This document shows positions 33,334-44,823 of a stretch of DNA of 64,000 nucleotides, one piece after another. Positions within the stretch are counted from its first letter, which is position 1, and the number at the start of each line of letters is the position of its first letter. The notes under the pieces were generated by a model. It saw only the letters and a list, made by a program, of their open reading frames with translations. It did not search any database and was not told the DNA's origin. The stretch is from Lantana camara (lineage: Eukaryota; Streptophyta; Magnoliopsida; Lamiales; Verbenaceae). The stretch spans positions 12,470,501 through 12,534,500 of the forward strand of contig CM074865.1 in the NCBI GenBank assembly GCA_037501455.1, in the 5' to 3' direction. The position numbers and the translations under genes were made by a program.

Positions 33334-34762
33334 TGTTGAGTGTGAATTTCGTATGGATTTAAGCGTTAATTAGAGTATACTTTTGTGCCGTTTGATGCGT
33401 TTATGTGTTTATTTTGCTCCATTTAGGTGATTATTGAGTTGGAGATAAGAAACGACAAAGCAAGACGAAATCACGCGTTTTTGGAGGAAAAAAGGAGTAA
33501 CTCCTGTTACCCCTTTGGAAGTACAAGGTTGTTAACCCCCGTTAACAGATACAGGAGCAGCACTTTTGGCGAATGAGAGGGGTAACGACCATTACCCCTG
33601 GGCAGAAGGAAAGTGGTAATGCCCGTTACCACTTATAAAAGCGTTATTGCGATTTCAAGGCAGTAACAGGCGTTAACGAGGATTGCACATAGATAGGTAA
33701 CGGTCGTTACCTAGGGCGGCGAGACAGAATTTTGGGCAGCTATTTAAGTGCGTTTTGGAGTCTTTTTTTTTTTTTGGGAGCGGGCTCCTTCCATTGGTGA
33801 CCTAGCCTGAGGGGAGAAGTTTTGAAGAGTTGTTCAAAGAATTTCGAGAAGACGAAAGGATCGAGTTCTTAAACAATTCGGTTTTTTGGTTAATTTACTG
33901 CTTTAATTTCTCAAACTAATTCCTTTAAGTTTGGTTTTAATTAGTTTCATGTTGGATTCGTTTTTCCAGATTCTTACTGAATGTTTATGAGTTTAATTTT
34001 GAGACCTTGTCTTGATTTGATGAACATGAATTTCCTTAATGCACTTTACTTTAGTTTTATGAATTTTGCTTTAATTATGAGTAGCTAAACCCCTAGGGCT
34101 AGGGGAGTGATGATGAATGCATGGTATGTGTTTGATATGATGCTTGAATGACTTGTGCTAATTCTTAGTGTTTTCACCCTTAGCATAATCTAGAATTACT
34201 GGAGAATAGAAAGGTTAATAGTAATTGAGAAGGTTTTCATAACTAGTAGATTGTATGAATATAAAGAGATTTGGTTCTGATCTATACAACAGTAAATCCT
34301 ATTCCATGCCAAGCCGCTAGAATAGGAATTGCACTAGTCTTGGTCTTGTTGGTTTAATTAATACATTGATGATTGCGAGAGCAACGTTGAGCTTAATTAA
34401 ATACACGGTTATACCTTGAGAGAGGATAATTCATATATAAGTGACTAGGTTGTAGAATTACACTTGTCAAACAAGTATGTATTGAATTCTGAATGCATAA
34501 GTCATTACTCCCTTGCCTATTTAGTCTACTGAGTTTAATCCGTGTTTAAGTGTGCTATTTGTGTTTTCTTAGAGTTAATTACTTCAATTTTATTCTATTA
34601 GGTAGATAACACAACTTGAATTCGTTTAGTTTCTAGATTAGAAATAAATATTGAGTAGTGATTGATTTCCCTTCCCTGTGGGTACGATCCTACTGTGCTA
34701 CGCGTATATTAAGTGTACACTTGCACGATTGGTTTTAACTTAGTGAATCTAAACAACCAACA
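33334..34762 (+). repeat. Solo LTR, 1,429 bp, Ty3/gypsy-type (possibly Athila-like)
   Basis: It begins TGTTGAGTG and ends CAACCAACA, perfect TGTTG...CAACA termini, and is flanked by the 5-bp duplication TTTGG (33329-33333 and 34763-34767) inside the integrase of element 2. No internal domain is present, so an LTR-LTR recombination product is the simplest reading. The 3' part contains a CCCTGTGGGTACGATCC segment like that near the ends of Athila LTRs, a family assignment that is only an inference. Six dyad-symmetric GTAAC/GTTAC sites lie at 33494-33712, upstream of a TATTTAAG box near 33740. Confidence 0.82.
33736..33748 (+). promoter_or_regulatory. TATA-like box of the solo LTR
   Basis: AGCTATTTAAGTG lies about 25 bp downstream of the last of six GTAAC/GTTAC dyads, followed within 30-40 bp by a T-rich then purine-rich segment. 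Confidence 0.45.
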
Positions 34763-34767
34763 TTTGG

Positions 34768-35052
34768 TACGTTCCTGCTTGGGAATATGAACAAACACAG
34801 AGCACCCAAAAACTCGAGGCTGAAGAGTTAAGGTTGTGGGAACACTAACATGGCCGGAGAGTTTTGAGAGTGGGGTCCTAAGGTTGAGGATCTTAATGGG
34901 GAGCCTATTAAGAAGATATACTGATGTGGCCACTGCTTCAGGCCTACATGATCGGGGAACCTGGGATTCAATCATCAGGGCCCTAGTGATCTCTAAGATT
35001 ATCCGGTTTTTACATTCTGCAACGCCATTTTGTTCAGGGGTATGAGCACAAA
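34768..35052 (-). pseudogene. Copia element 2: integrase fragment
   Basis: The minus strand reads TPEQNGVAECKNR (with the catalytic Glu), ITRALMIESQVP, EAVATSVYLLNRLP and FGCSVFVHIPKQERTK. These are the conserved end of the copia integrase core and the start of its C-terminal domain. The upstream D,D part is missing because the CRM-like LTR begins at 35053. The downstream side stops at the solo-LTR insertion. Confidence 0.78.
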
Positions 35053-35539
35053 TGATACGAACTCCACGTACTTGCCGTGAAACCCTATATCAATACTTGG
35101 AGTTCTTGAATCTGATCGTCCAATTCAAGGTTGAAAAAAAGAGGAGTGTGACCCGTTTGCTATATTGAGCAAAGAACCAACACTATCAGATTGTAAGTAA
35201 CGCACCCCGTCCACTATAAGGAGTCGAGAAATAACGTTATCCGGGAAAGGGGTTTGAAACCCTAATGTCGTTCAGCAAAGAACTTGAGAGAAAATCTCAC
35301 TTGAATGAAAATTCAATAATTTTACTTCTTGATTGAAAGAAAAACAAGTTACAATGCTGAATATAAAGATGCATGCATGGAAACCTAAGAGACACTAGAA
35401 TACTAAAGGACACAAGCTATTCCCGCCACTTGCCATGAAGGCTTACAAAAGTGGGCTTAAATAAACTAATATGCAGCTAAATAATGATAAAATAAAGGCC
35501 CAAATAATATTATAATAGGCTTAGGGCCGAATTACATCA
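35053..35539 (-). repeat. 3' LTR of element C
   Basis: The LTR runs from TGATACGAACTCC to CCGAATTACATCA on the + strand, with TGAT/ATCA termini. It follows the internal 3' end (minus strand AAAGTGTGGAAA, a weak polypurine tract). Confidence 0.9.
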
Positions 35540-35556
35540 TTTCCACACTTTGGACT

Positions 35557-35949
35557 TTAGGAATTGGACATAAAAACGTTGAAGTATTCTGAATTTGGTT
35601 TAGCAGCCCATCTTGAAGGTTGGAGTCCAGTTTGAGCAAATTGGTTTAAGAGATTTCCAACTTCCTCTTGGATAATTTTGGCCCGAGCTCTTGTAATTGG
35701 ACCACCATAACTTTGTTCCTTTTGTATGCTATCTTCTTGAGTTGTGGATCGGTCCAGCTCTTCATTTGGGACAAGATATGGCCGCGGTTCATCATGATTC
35801 ACATCATTCCCCCCTTCTTGAAAAGGATTCGTCCCCGAATCTGAATCTGCATGAAAGGGAGATAAATCAGCAACATGAAAGGTGGAACTTACACTATACG
35901 TATCCGGGAGATCAATTTTGTAAGCATTATCATTGATCCTTTTCAACAC
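35557..35949 (-). pseudogene. Element C: integrase C-terminal tail, shifted out of frame
   Basis: This frame continues the integrase end ([45 protein letters not shown]) and finishes with a [14 protein letters not shown] segment and a stop at 35557. It is cut off from the main pol frame by a C-run change near 35970: CGTCCCCCG here versus CGCCCCCCCG in the second copy. The second copy is open through this region. Confidence 0.8.
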
Positions 35950-38900
35950 TTTGAATGGTCCGTCCCCCGTGGGTCAAGTTTGGACTTTCGCTGATGATTG
36001 AATCTCTCTTTCCTAAAGTGAACCCAAACCAAGTCTCCTTCCTTGAAAACAACTTTCTTTCGTCCCTTGTTGGCTTGAATCATAGCTTGGTTGTTTCTTT
36101 TGAGAATGTGAAGCCGAGCATCCTCATGCATTTTCTTCACAAGTTCAGCTTTCTCCTTGCCATCTAAGCTTACAAGTTCATTCATAGGTAAAGGAAGCAA
36201 ATCTAAAGGAGTTAAGGGATTAAAACCATAAACAAGCTCAAAGGGTGAGAAAGCAGTAGAAGAATGTATTGAACGGTTATATGCAAATTCAACAAATGGA
36301 ATACACTCAACCCAATTCTTTGAATATGTTTTAAACACAGCTCTTAAAAGAGTTCCCAAGGTTCGATTCACTACTTCCGTTTGTCCATCCGTTTGAGGAT
36401 GACAAGTGGTGGAAAATAACAGTTTTGTTCCCAATTTTCCCCACAATACTCGCCAAAAGTGACTTAAAAACTTCACATCTCGATCACTTACAATTGGTTT
36501 TGGGATTCCATGAAGTCTTACTACTTCCCGAAAGAACAATCCAGCCACATGTGTTGCATCATCAGTTTTATTACAAGGAATGAAATGTGCCATTTTAGAA
36601 AATCGATCAACAACAACAAAAATTGAATCCTTTCCATTTTGTGTTCTTGGCATTCCTAGCACAAAATCCATAGAAATATCAGTCCACGGATGCGTTGGAA
36701 CAGGCAAGGGTGTGTAAAGGCCGTGAGGTTTAACTCGTGATTTAGCCTTTCTACAAGTTACGCATCTATGACAAGTCCGTTCAACAGCCCGTTTCATATG
36801 AGGCCAAAAGAAATGTTCCTTAAGTATGCTCAAAGTTTTTAAAACACCAAAATGTCCCATTAATCCTCCCCCATGAGACTCACGGATTAGCAACTGACGC
36901 AAAGAACAATTTGGGATGCATAGCTTGTTTTCTCTAAACAAATAACCATCTTGAACATAAAATTTATCACAAGGCTTTTGTTCACAAGATGCAAATATTT
37001 CAGCAAAATCAGAATCACTCAAGTATAGTTCCTTAATATGATCAAATCCCATGAATTTAGCACTTAAGGTAGAGAGAAGAATGTACCTTCGTGATAAGGC
37101 ATCAGCAACAACATTATCCTTACCTTGCTTGTACCGAATCACATAAGGAAACATCTCTATAAATTCAACCCAGCCAGCATGCCTTCGGTTCAAACTTCCT
37201 TGCCCCTTCAAATGTTTTAACGACTCATGATCCGTATGAATGATGAACTCTTTCGACCACAAGTAATGCTGCCACGTCTCTAAGGCCCTAATTAAGGCAT
37301 AGAGCTCCTTGTCATAAGTAGAGTAGTTCAATGCAGCCCCATTGAGTTTCTCACTAAAGTATATAATTGGTTTCTTCTCTTGCATGAGCACAACACCTAT
37401 ACCAACACCCGAAGCATCACATTCGATTTCAAAGGCTTTAGAAAAATCCGGTAAAAGTAAAAGAGGAGCTGAACTTAGCTTTGTTTTCAATGTTTGGAAT
37501 GCCATTTCTTGAGCTTCTCCCCACTTAAATCCCACGCTTTTCTTGATGATTTCCGTTAAGGGGGAAGCTATGGTGCTGAAATTGGGCACGAATCTCCTAT
37601 AGAACCCGGCCAAACCATGAAAACTCCTTACTTCCGTGATGGTCTTGGGTGTAGGCCACTCTTTGATTGCCTTAACCTTTTCTTCATCTACCTCTATACC
37701 ACCTGCACTCACAACAAATCCAAGGAACACGACTCTATCCATGCAAAAGCTACACTTCTTAAGATTAGCATATAACTTTTCATGCCTTAGTACCTCAAGT
37801 ACTAACCTCAAATGCTCAATATGTTCATGCAAATTGCGGCTAAAGATCAATATATCATCAAAGTAAACCACTACGAATTTACCAATATAAGCACGCAATA
37901 CATGATTCATCAATCTCATGAAGGTACTAGGTGCGTTAGTTAAGCCAAAAGGCATTACTAACCACTCATACAATCCATGCTTAGTTTTAAAAGTTGTTTT
38001 CCATTCATCACCTTCTTGCATTCTTATTTGGTGATAGCCACTTTTCAAATCAATTTTAGTGAAGATTGTAGAACCATGCAATTCATCAATCATATCATCA
38101 AGGCGAGGTATGGGATAACGATACTTTACCGTGATCTTGTTGACAGCCCTACAATCCACGCACATTCGCCAAGTACCATCCTTTTTAGGCACCAAAAGAA
38201 CCGGAACAGCACATGGACTCATGCTCTCACGCACATATCCCTTTGCAAGCAACTCTTCAACTTGTTTTTGAAGCTCCTTTGTCTCTTGAGGGGTGCTTCG
38301 GTAAGCTGGTCGGTTTGGGATGGCAGCCCCGGGGATGAGGTCAATTTGGTGTTCTATTCCTCGTATAGGAGGTAAACCGGGTGGTATTTCCTCCGGGAAT
38401 ACATCCTCAAACTCCTGCAAGAGAGAAGAAACAACACTAGGCAAGTGAGGGGTTTCAGTAGATGAAAGAAATATGTTTTTATACATCATCGTCATCACAA
38501 GCTTTTCTTTTTTTATCACCCCCTCAATCTCTTTTTCTTTTATAAAGAAACTCACTTTTTTTCTTTTTTTCTTTTCAACTAGTTTCTTTTCTCCCTCTTC
38601 TTTTCTGTTACACTCTTTTTCTTTTTCCTTCTCCTTTTCTTTTTCATGCTCTTTTTCTTTTTCTTTTTCACATTCTTTCTCACTATTACAATCACTTTGT
38701 TTTGAAGAAGCTGAAATGGATTTCTTAATTTGGCACTGTTCTTCATACACTTGGCTTGGTGGTAAAGGTGCCAAGGTGATGTTTCGCCCATCCTTGGTAA
38801 AACTATATCGATTCTTGTAGCCATCATGAACTGTTCGTCTATCAAATTGCCATGGTCTTCCAAGCAATATATGGCCAGCTTGCATTGGTACGACATCACA

Positions 38901-38953
38901 AAGAACCTCATCCATGTATTTGCCAATTGAAAAGGAGATAAGAACTTGTTTTG
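35943..38953 (-). CDS. Element C pol: reverse transcriptase, RNase H, integrase (frameshifted at both ends)
   Basis: The 990-codon frame from 38915 begins in the protease C-terminus ([13 protein letters not shown]). A Lys/Glu-rich repeat at about 66-125 links it to the RT, with YFDD near residue 350. RNase H ([11 protein letters not shown]) is near 496. The integrase has [10 protein letters not shown] near 720, then D in [10 protein letters not shown] (about 748), D in VSDRDVKF (about 811) and E in GQTEVVNRT (about 847). A frameshift and stop near 38954 separate it from gag-protease, and a C-run deletion near 35970 removes the natural tail. The enzymatic core has no internal stop, consistent with a young insertion. 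Confidence 0.88.
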
Positions 38954-39332
38954 TTAATGTTCATTCAGCCATTGGAGCTTATAAGGTCTTGGGTGCTTCA
39001 AGGTTTTAAGGCCGAGCCTTTCCACCATCAATTTACTAGCCACGTTCACGCAACTCCCGCTGTCAATGATCAGCCCACACACTCGCTCCTTAACATGACA
39101 CCGTGTGTAAAAGATGTTTTCCCTTTGTTGTTCATCTTTGTCCTCAAGAGCTTGAATGTGCAAAGCTCTTAGAACCACCAAACTTTGCCCTACAACCGCA
39201 TGCTCAACATCACTTGCCTCATCCGATGTTTCAAGGCCTCCATTATCACCCTCACTTTCGGTTTCAAGTTCTCCATTGTCTAACAAGATCATGGCTCTTT
39301 TGTTTGGACATTGAGACATTATATGGCCTGCT

Positions 39333-39364
<32 letters not shown>

Positions 39365-40363
39365 GCGATGTGTAGAGGTGTTACCTTTCTCAAACGAACC
39401 CTTTGTTGTAGGTGGATCCTCCTTCGGTTTTGAAGGCTTTTCGGCTGTTTTTGGAGAAGAATTCCACTTTGGTTTATAGGTATTTGAATCATCACGCCTA
39501 ACCACAGTCCGTCCTTTCTTAAATTGTCTCTCCACCTTGATAGCCATATGGACCACTTCCTCAAGTTCAACATAGTGATGAAGTTCCACTACATTGGCGA
39601 TCTCTCGGTTGAGACCACATATGAGCCGAGCCATGGTTGCCTCACGATCCTCCTCAATATTTGCTCGAATCATTGCCATCTCCATTTCTTTGTAGTATTC
39701 CTCTACCGTTTTGAACCCTTGCCTCAAACTTTGCAACTTAAGGTGTAGGTCTCGATAGTAGTGAGGAGGTACGAACCTCTTCCTCATAACCACCTTCATC
39801 TCATCCCGAGTTTCAATAGGGTACTCACCACTTCTGCGTCTACTTATCACCACTTGATCCCACCATACAATAGCATAGTCCGTAAAGGATACGGCTGCAA
39901 GTTTTACCTTTTTCCCTTCCGAATAGTTGTGGCAGTCATAAATTAACTCCACCTTTCGTTCCAATTCAATGTAAGCTTCCGGGTCATTTTGTCCTTTGAA
40001 GGAAGGAATAGAAAGCTTGATAGATCCGAGGTTATTGTCAATTACCCCTCTTCCTCTTCGTTGTTGTTGGTATCTTGGACGTCTATGATCTCTCCTTGAA
40101 GAGGCATTTGATGCAGCCTCATCCAAGTCATCTTCCTCATCATCAAATCCATCACGAGGATTGATACCCAAATCGGCTGGTCGTCGGTTTGGTCTCCTAG
40201 CCGGGAGAGCATTTTGTTGTAATTCAGTCACCCGTTCATCATTTTGATCCAATCGATCCTGGATCTCACCAAATTGTACGTTCAACCTATCAAATTGTTG
40301 TTGCATTGCACGAAGGACAAAGTTAACGTCCATTGGAGGCTGTTCATTTCGTTCTTCCGTCAT
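38954..40363 (-). CDS. Element C gag and protease
   Basis: ATG at 40363 opens 469 codons. A coiled-coil N-terminus (about 10-55: [20 protein letters not shown]) is followed by an acidic and Arg-rich region. The retrotransposon Gag core is at about 110-270 ([48 protein letters not shown]). A CCHC knuckle [14 protein letters not shown] is near 335. The protease motif [13 protein letters not shown] lies near 430. The frame stops at 38954 after WLNEH, where a one-base shift is needed to enter pol. Either this is a mutation or a frameshift site; no slippery heptamer is obvious. Confidence 0.86.
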
Positions 40364-40837
40364 GTTTTAAACCTGCAAGAAAAAATCGTTAGTAAAAATT
40401 ACCTCACAACACTCCCTCACGTGTTTGCCCTCGTTTAGAGTCACTCACGCTCGTGTATCACTCAAAAATATGGCCTTTTCCCTCTTTTGTGCTCACAACT
40501 CAAGCCTTTTACCACTCTTTTCTCTCAATTCTTGAAGAAAGACACAAGAAATTTCAGATCCCTCAACCAAATAATCCTTAAGATGAATGAACCAATAAGG
40601 GTGCTAAAATTGTCACAAACGAACTGTTACAACTAAAAAGATACAAACAAAAAAATCCACATGACTTATGATTTGAGATTACAAAGAAAATGACTGAAAC
40701 AATGCTGCTCTCTTTTTTTTTTTTCGTTTTTTTTTTGCCTTTTTCGATTTTTTTTTGCAGCAATATAACGATAATGAAAAGAAATTATACAAAAGATAAA
40801 AGATATGGATACGTAACCTTGGATGGAAAACCTAAGC

Positions 40838-40850
40838 TCTAGATACCAAA
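40838..40850 (-). other. PBS-like site of element C
   Basis: On the minus strand TTTGGTATCTAGAGC follows the 5' LTR end directly. It resembles the initiator tRNA-Met site TGGTATCAGAGC with one inserted T, so priming may be weaker or a variant. Confidence 0.55.
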
Positions 40851-41337
40851 TGATACGAACTCCACGTACTTGCCGTGAAACCCTGTATCAATACTTGGAG
40901 TTCTTGAATCTGATCGTCCAATTCAAGGTTGAAAAAAAGAGGAGTGTGACCCGTTTGCTATATTGAGCAAAGAACCAACACTATCAGATTGTAAGTAACG
41001 CACCCCGTCGACTATAAGGAGTCGAGAAATAACGTTATCCGGGAAAGGGGTTTGAAACCCTAATGTCGTTCAGCAAAGAACTTGAGAGAAAATCTCACTT
41101 GAATGAAAATTCAATAATTTTACTTCTTGATTGAAAGAAAAACAAGTTACAATGCTGAATATAAAGATGCATGCATGGAAACCTAAGAGACACTAGAATA
41201 CTAAAGGACACAAGCTATTCCCGCCACTTGCCATGAAGGCTTACAAAAGTGGGCTTAAATAAACTAATATGCAGCTAAATAATGATAAAATAAAGGCCCA
41301 AATAATATTATAATAGGCTTAGGGCCGAATTACATCA
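40851..41337 (-). repeat. LTR shared by element C and the adjoining truncated copy
   Basis: 487 bp, same termini as 35053-35539. Visible differences are CCCTGTATC versus CCCTATATC and CCGTCGACT versus CCGTCCACT. On the minus strand it is the 5' LTR of element C and, at the same time, the 3' LTR of the copy at 41338-43913. Confidence 0.92.
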
Positions 41338-43913
41338 TTTCCACACTTTGGACTTTAGGAATTGGACATAAAAACGTTGAAGTATTCTGAATTTGGTTCA
41401 GCAGCCCATCTTGAAGGTTGGAGTCCAGTTGAGTAAATTGGTTTAAGAGATTTCCAACTTCCTCTTGGATAATTTTGGCCCGAGCTCTTGTAATTGGACC
41501 ACCATAATTTTGTTCCTTTTGTATGCTATCTTCTTGAGTTGTGGATCAGTCCAGCTCTTCATTTGGGACAAGATATGGCCGCGGTTCATCATGATTCACA
41601 TCATTCCCCCCTTCTTGAAAAGGATTCGTCCCCGAATCTGAATCTGCATGAAAGGGAGATAAATTAGCAACATGAAAGGTGGAACTTACACTATACGTAT
41701 CCGGGAGATCAATTTTGTAAGCATTATCATTGATCCTTTTCAACACTTTGAATGGTCCGCCCCCCCGTGGGTCAAGTTTGGACTTTCGCTGATGATTGAA
41801 TCTCTCTTTCCTAAAGTGAACCCAAACCAAGTCTCCTTCCTTGAAAACAACTTTCTTTCGTCCCTTGTTGGCTTGAATCATAGCTTGGTTGTTTCTTTTG
41901 AGAATGTGAAGCCGAGCATCCTCATGCATTTTCTTCACAAGTTCAGCTTTCTCCTTGCCATCTAAGCTTACAAGTTCATTCATAGGTAAAGGAAGCAAAT
42001 CTAAAGGAGTTAAGGGATTAAAACCATAAACAAGCTCAAAGGGTGAGAAAGCAGTAGAAGAATGTATTGAACGGTTATATGCAAATTCAACAAATGGAAT
42101 ACACTCAACCCAATTCTTTGAATATGTTTTAAACACAGCTCTTAAAAGAGTTCCCAAGGTTCGATTCACTACTTCCGTTTGTCCATCCGTTTGAGGATGA
42201 CAAGTGGTGGAAAATAACAGTTTTGTTCCCAATTTTCCCCACAATACTCGCCAAAAGTGACTTGAAAACTTCACATCTCGATCACTTACAATTGGTTTTG
42301 GGATTCCATGAAGTCTTACTACTTCCCGAAAGAACAATCCAGCCACATGTGTTGCATCATCAGTTTTATTACAAGGAATGAAATGTGCCATTTTAGAAAA
42401 TCGATCAACAACAACAAAAATTGAATCCTTTCCATTTTGTGTTCTTGGCATTCCTAGCACAAAATCCATAGAAATATCAGTCCACGGATGCGTTGGAACA
42501 GGCAAGGGTGTGTAAAGGCCGTGAGGTTTAACTTGTGATTTAGCCTTTCTACAAGTTACGCATCTATGACAAGTCCGTTCAACATCCCGTTTCATATGAG
42601 GCCAAAAGAAATGTTCCTTAAGTATGCTCAAAGTTTTTAAAACACCAAAATGTCCCATTAATCCTCCCCCATGAGACTCACGGATTAGCAACTGACGCAA
42701 AGAACAATTTGGGATGCATAGCTTGTTTTCTCTAAACAAATAACCATCTTGAACATAAAATTTATCACAAGGCTTTTGTTCACAAGATGCAAATATTTCA
42801 GCAAAATCAGAATCACTCAAGTATAGTTCCTTAATATGATCAAATCCCATGAATTTAGCACTTAAGGTAGAGAGAAGAATGTACCTTCGTGATAAGGCAT
42901 CAGCAACAACATTATCCTTACCTTGCTTGTACCGAATCACATAAGGAAACATCTCTATAAATTCAACCCAGCCAGCATGCCTTCGGTTCAAACTTCCTTG
43001 CCCCTTCAAATGTTTTAACGACTCATGATCCGTATGAATGATGAACTCTTTCGACCACAAGTAATGCTGCCACGTCTCTAAGGCCCTAATTAAGGCATAG
43101 AGCTCCTTGTCATAAGTAGAGTAGTTCAATGCAGCCCCATTGAGTTTCTCACTAAAGTATGTAATTGGTTTCTTCTCTTGCATGAGCACAACACCTATAC
43201 CAACACCCGAAGCATCACATTCGATTTCAAAGGCTTTAGAAAAATCCGGTAAAAGTAAAAGAGGAGCTGAACTTAGCTTTGTTTTCAATGTTTGGAATGC
43301 CATTTCTTGAGCTTCTCCCCACTTAAATCCCACGCTTTTCTTGATGATTTCCGTTAAGGGGGAAGCTATGGTGCTGAAATTGGGCACGAATCTCCTATAG
43401 AACCCGGCCAAACCATGAAAACTCCTTACTTCCGTGATGGTCTTGGGTGTAGGCCACTCTTTGATTGCCTTAACCTTTTCTTCATCTACCTCTATACCAC
43501 CTGCACTCACAACAAATCCAAGGAACACGACTCTATCCATGCAAAAGCTACACTTCTTAAGATTAGCATATAACTTTTCATGCCTTAGTACCTCAAGTAC
43601 TAACCTCAAATGCTCAATATGTTCATGCAAATTGCGGCTAAAGATCAATATATCATCAAAGTAAACCACTACGAATTTACCAATATAAGCACGCAATACA
43701 TGATTCATCAATCTCATGAAGGTACTAGGTGCGTTAGTTAAGCCAAAAGGCATTACTAACCACTCATACAATCCATGCTTAGTTTTAAAAGTTGTTTTCC
43801 ATTCATCACCTTCTTGCATTCTTATTTGGTGATAGCCACTTTTCAAATCAATTTTAGTGAAGATTGTAGAACCATGCAATTCATCAATCATATCATCAAG
43901 GCGAGGTATGGGA
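41338..43913 (-). pseudogene. Second, 5'-truncated copy of the element C pol (RT to integrase)
   Basis: The sequence follows element C almost base for base from the 3' internal end to the RT segment [15 protein letters not shown], where homology stops abruptly at about 43913. The frame is open through RT (YFDDIL), RNase H, integrase and the C-terminal [10 protein letters not shown] tail. It ends at a TGA (ELD then stop, 41546) where element C has CGA. Differences from element C include KRDVER for KRAVER and KSQVK for KSRVK. The upstream gag, protease and 5' LTR are missing. Confidence 0.88.
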
Positions 43914-44290
43914 TGATCCGAAAGTTTAAAGCATAAATATATGTATGCAACTGAATTGTTTCCGATAAGCATGTTATTTAAAGTTTAGCTTAGAAAGATT
44001 TGAAAATATGCTTCTATTATAATGTGAGTGCATGTGAAACTTGCTCAAATTCAATAGAAAGATAAGAATCCATTTACTGGGCGATTTATCGCTCATGCCA
44101 TTATGATATTCTTGCAGATAATTGAATCGATCATGACTAAAGGTGGACATTACCGGGATTGACATTGGACATGGAGTTATTTCAGTTAATTAGTTTAGCT
44201 ACGTTGTTTAGTTAATGCTTTTTTTAGAGTATCGTTTTCAAAGGCGACGAATGTTTGATTATCACCTGAGACATGCTTGGAAATTGTAAT
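43914..44290. other. Short flank between the CRM-like array and LTR-like sequence
   Basis: Unrelated AT-rich sequence begins at the break in the RT. It contains TTCTTGCAG-type and GCGATTTATCGCTCATGCC segments like those in Del/Tekay LTR bodies, but I cannot define an element. No gene is visible. Confidence 0.3.
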
Positions 44291-44823
44291 TGTAACACCC
44301 CAAATTTAAAACTAAAGGAAAATAGGTAAATTAACTTGCGATATCGGGACACCTTTAAAAATTTGATCCATGACTTATGTGTTATTCTTCACTTAAAATA
44401 AATTCAAAATGAATTATTTAATATGTATTTCGACATGATTAGCTTTATAAAATGTGATTGATTAAATTTATTTATTTTAGTAAAGTAGATACAGTAAATG
44501 ATATATTAGAATACCTTAATTATGTTTTAATCAGCAAACTAACATTTAATATTTTTATAATCACATAATTACGATTTTAATATTAAGTAACCATTAATGA
44601 ATTCATATAAAATAATATAGGCATGTGTACATACATATATAAAATAAGCTAAATATCCATTTTTATCCAAAACATTTCCTGATGATTATTAATCGTGACA
44701 GCTCATCCTTTGTCTTAATGACCAAGAGTTCTCTTTATTCTTTTAGATAGGCCACCGCATCTTTGGCCAATAGTATCAAATGAGGCCTTGTTGCATCGCC
44801 AAGATTTAGGCATAGGAATTAGG
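44291..44823 (+). repeat. Start of a Del/Tekay-type LTR-like sequence
   Basis: TGTAACACCCCAAATTTAAA, followed by CGATATCGGGACACC, resembles the 5' end of plant Del/Tekay (chromovirus) LTRs. The segment is interrupted at 44824 by a DNA transposon and appears to continue after 47495. Assignment is by resemblance only; no second LTR or internal region is in the window. Confidence 0.4.

Larger units (their letters stand above)
21045..35052 (-). mobile_element. Copia element 2 (minus strand), split by two insertions and cut at its 5' side
   Basis: Three separated segments read as one copia element. They are 3' LTR plus RNase H at 21045-21869, RT and linker at 31880-33333, and integrase at 34768-35052. 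Coding sense continues across the inserted copia element A (RLVGK on one side, LI at the other) and across the solo LTR (PKQERTK on one side, FVKCVFIGYG-type on the other). At 35052 the integrase is cut by the CRM-like element; the missing 5' half does not reappear after 43913, so it was probably deleted. Confidence 0.82.
35053..41337 (-). mobile_element. CRM-like Ty3/gypsy element C (minus strand) with two LTRs
   Basis: LTRs at 35053-35539 and 40851-41337 (487 bp each) differ at two positions that I can see. Between them on the minus strand are a PBS-like site (40838-40850), gag with protease, and pol with RT, RNase H and integrase. The integrase C-terminus has [29 protein letters not shown] and NPFQEGGND, a pattern I associate with the plant CRM group; no chromodomain is seen. 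The right LTR also serves as the 3' LTR of a second, truncated copy (41338-43913), so no flanking duplication can be recognised. Confidence 0.85.

Noticed and set aside
33334..34762. Non-autonomous TRIM or LARD element in place of a solo LTR
   Set aside because: No internal PBS, polypurine tract or second terminal repeat is visible between the TG and CA ends.
38473..38820. Phe/Ser-rich frame on the + strand
   Set aside because: It is the complement of the Lys/Glu-rich linker between protease and RT of element C.
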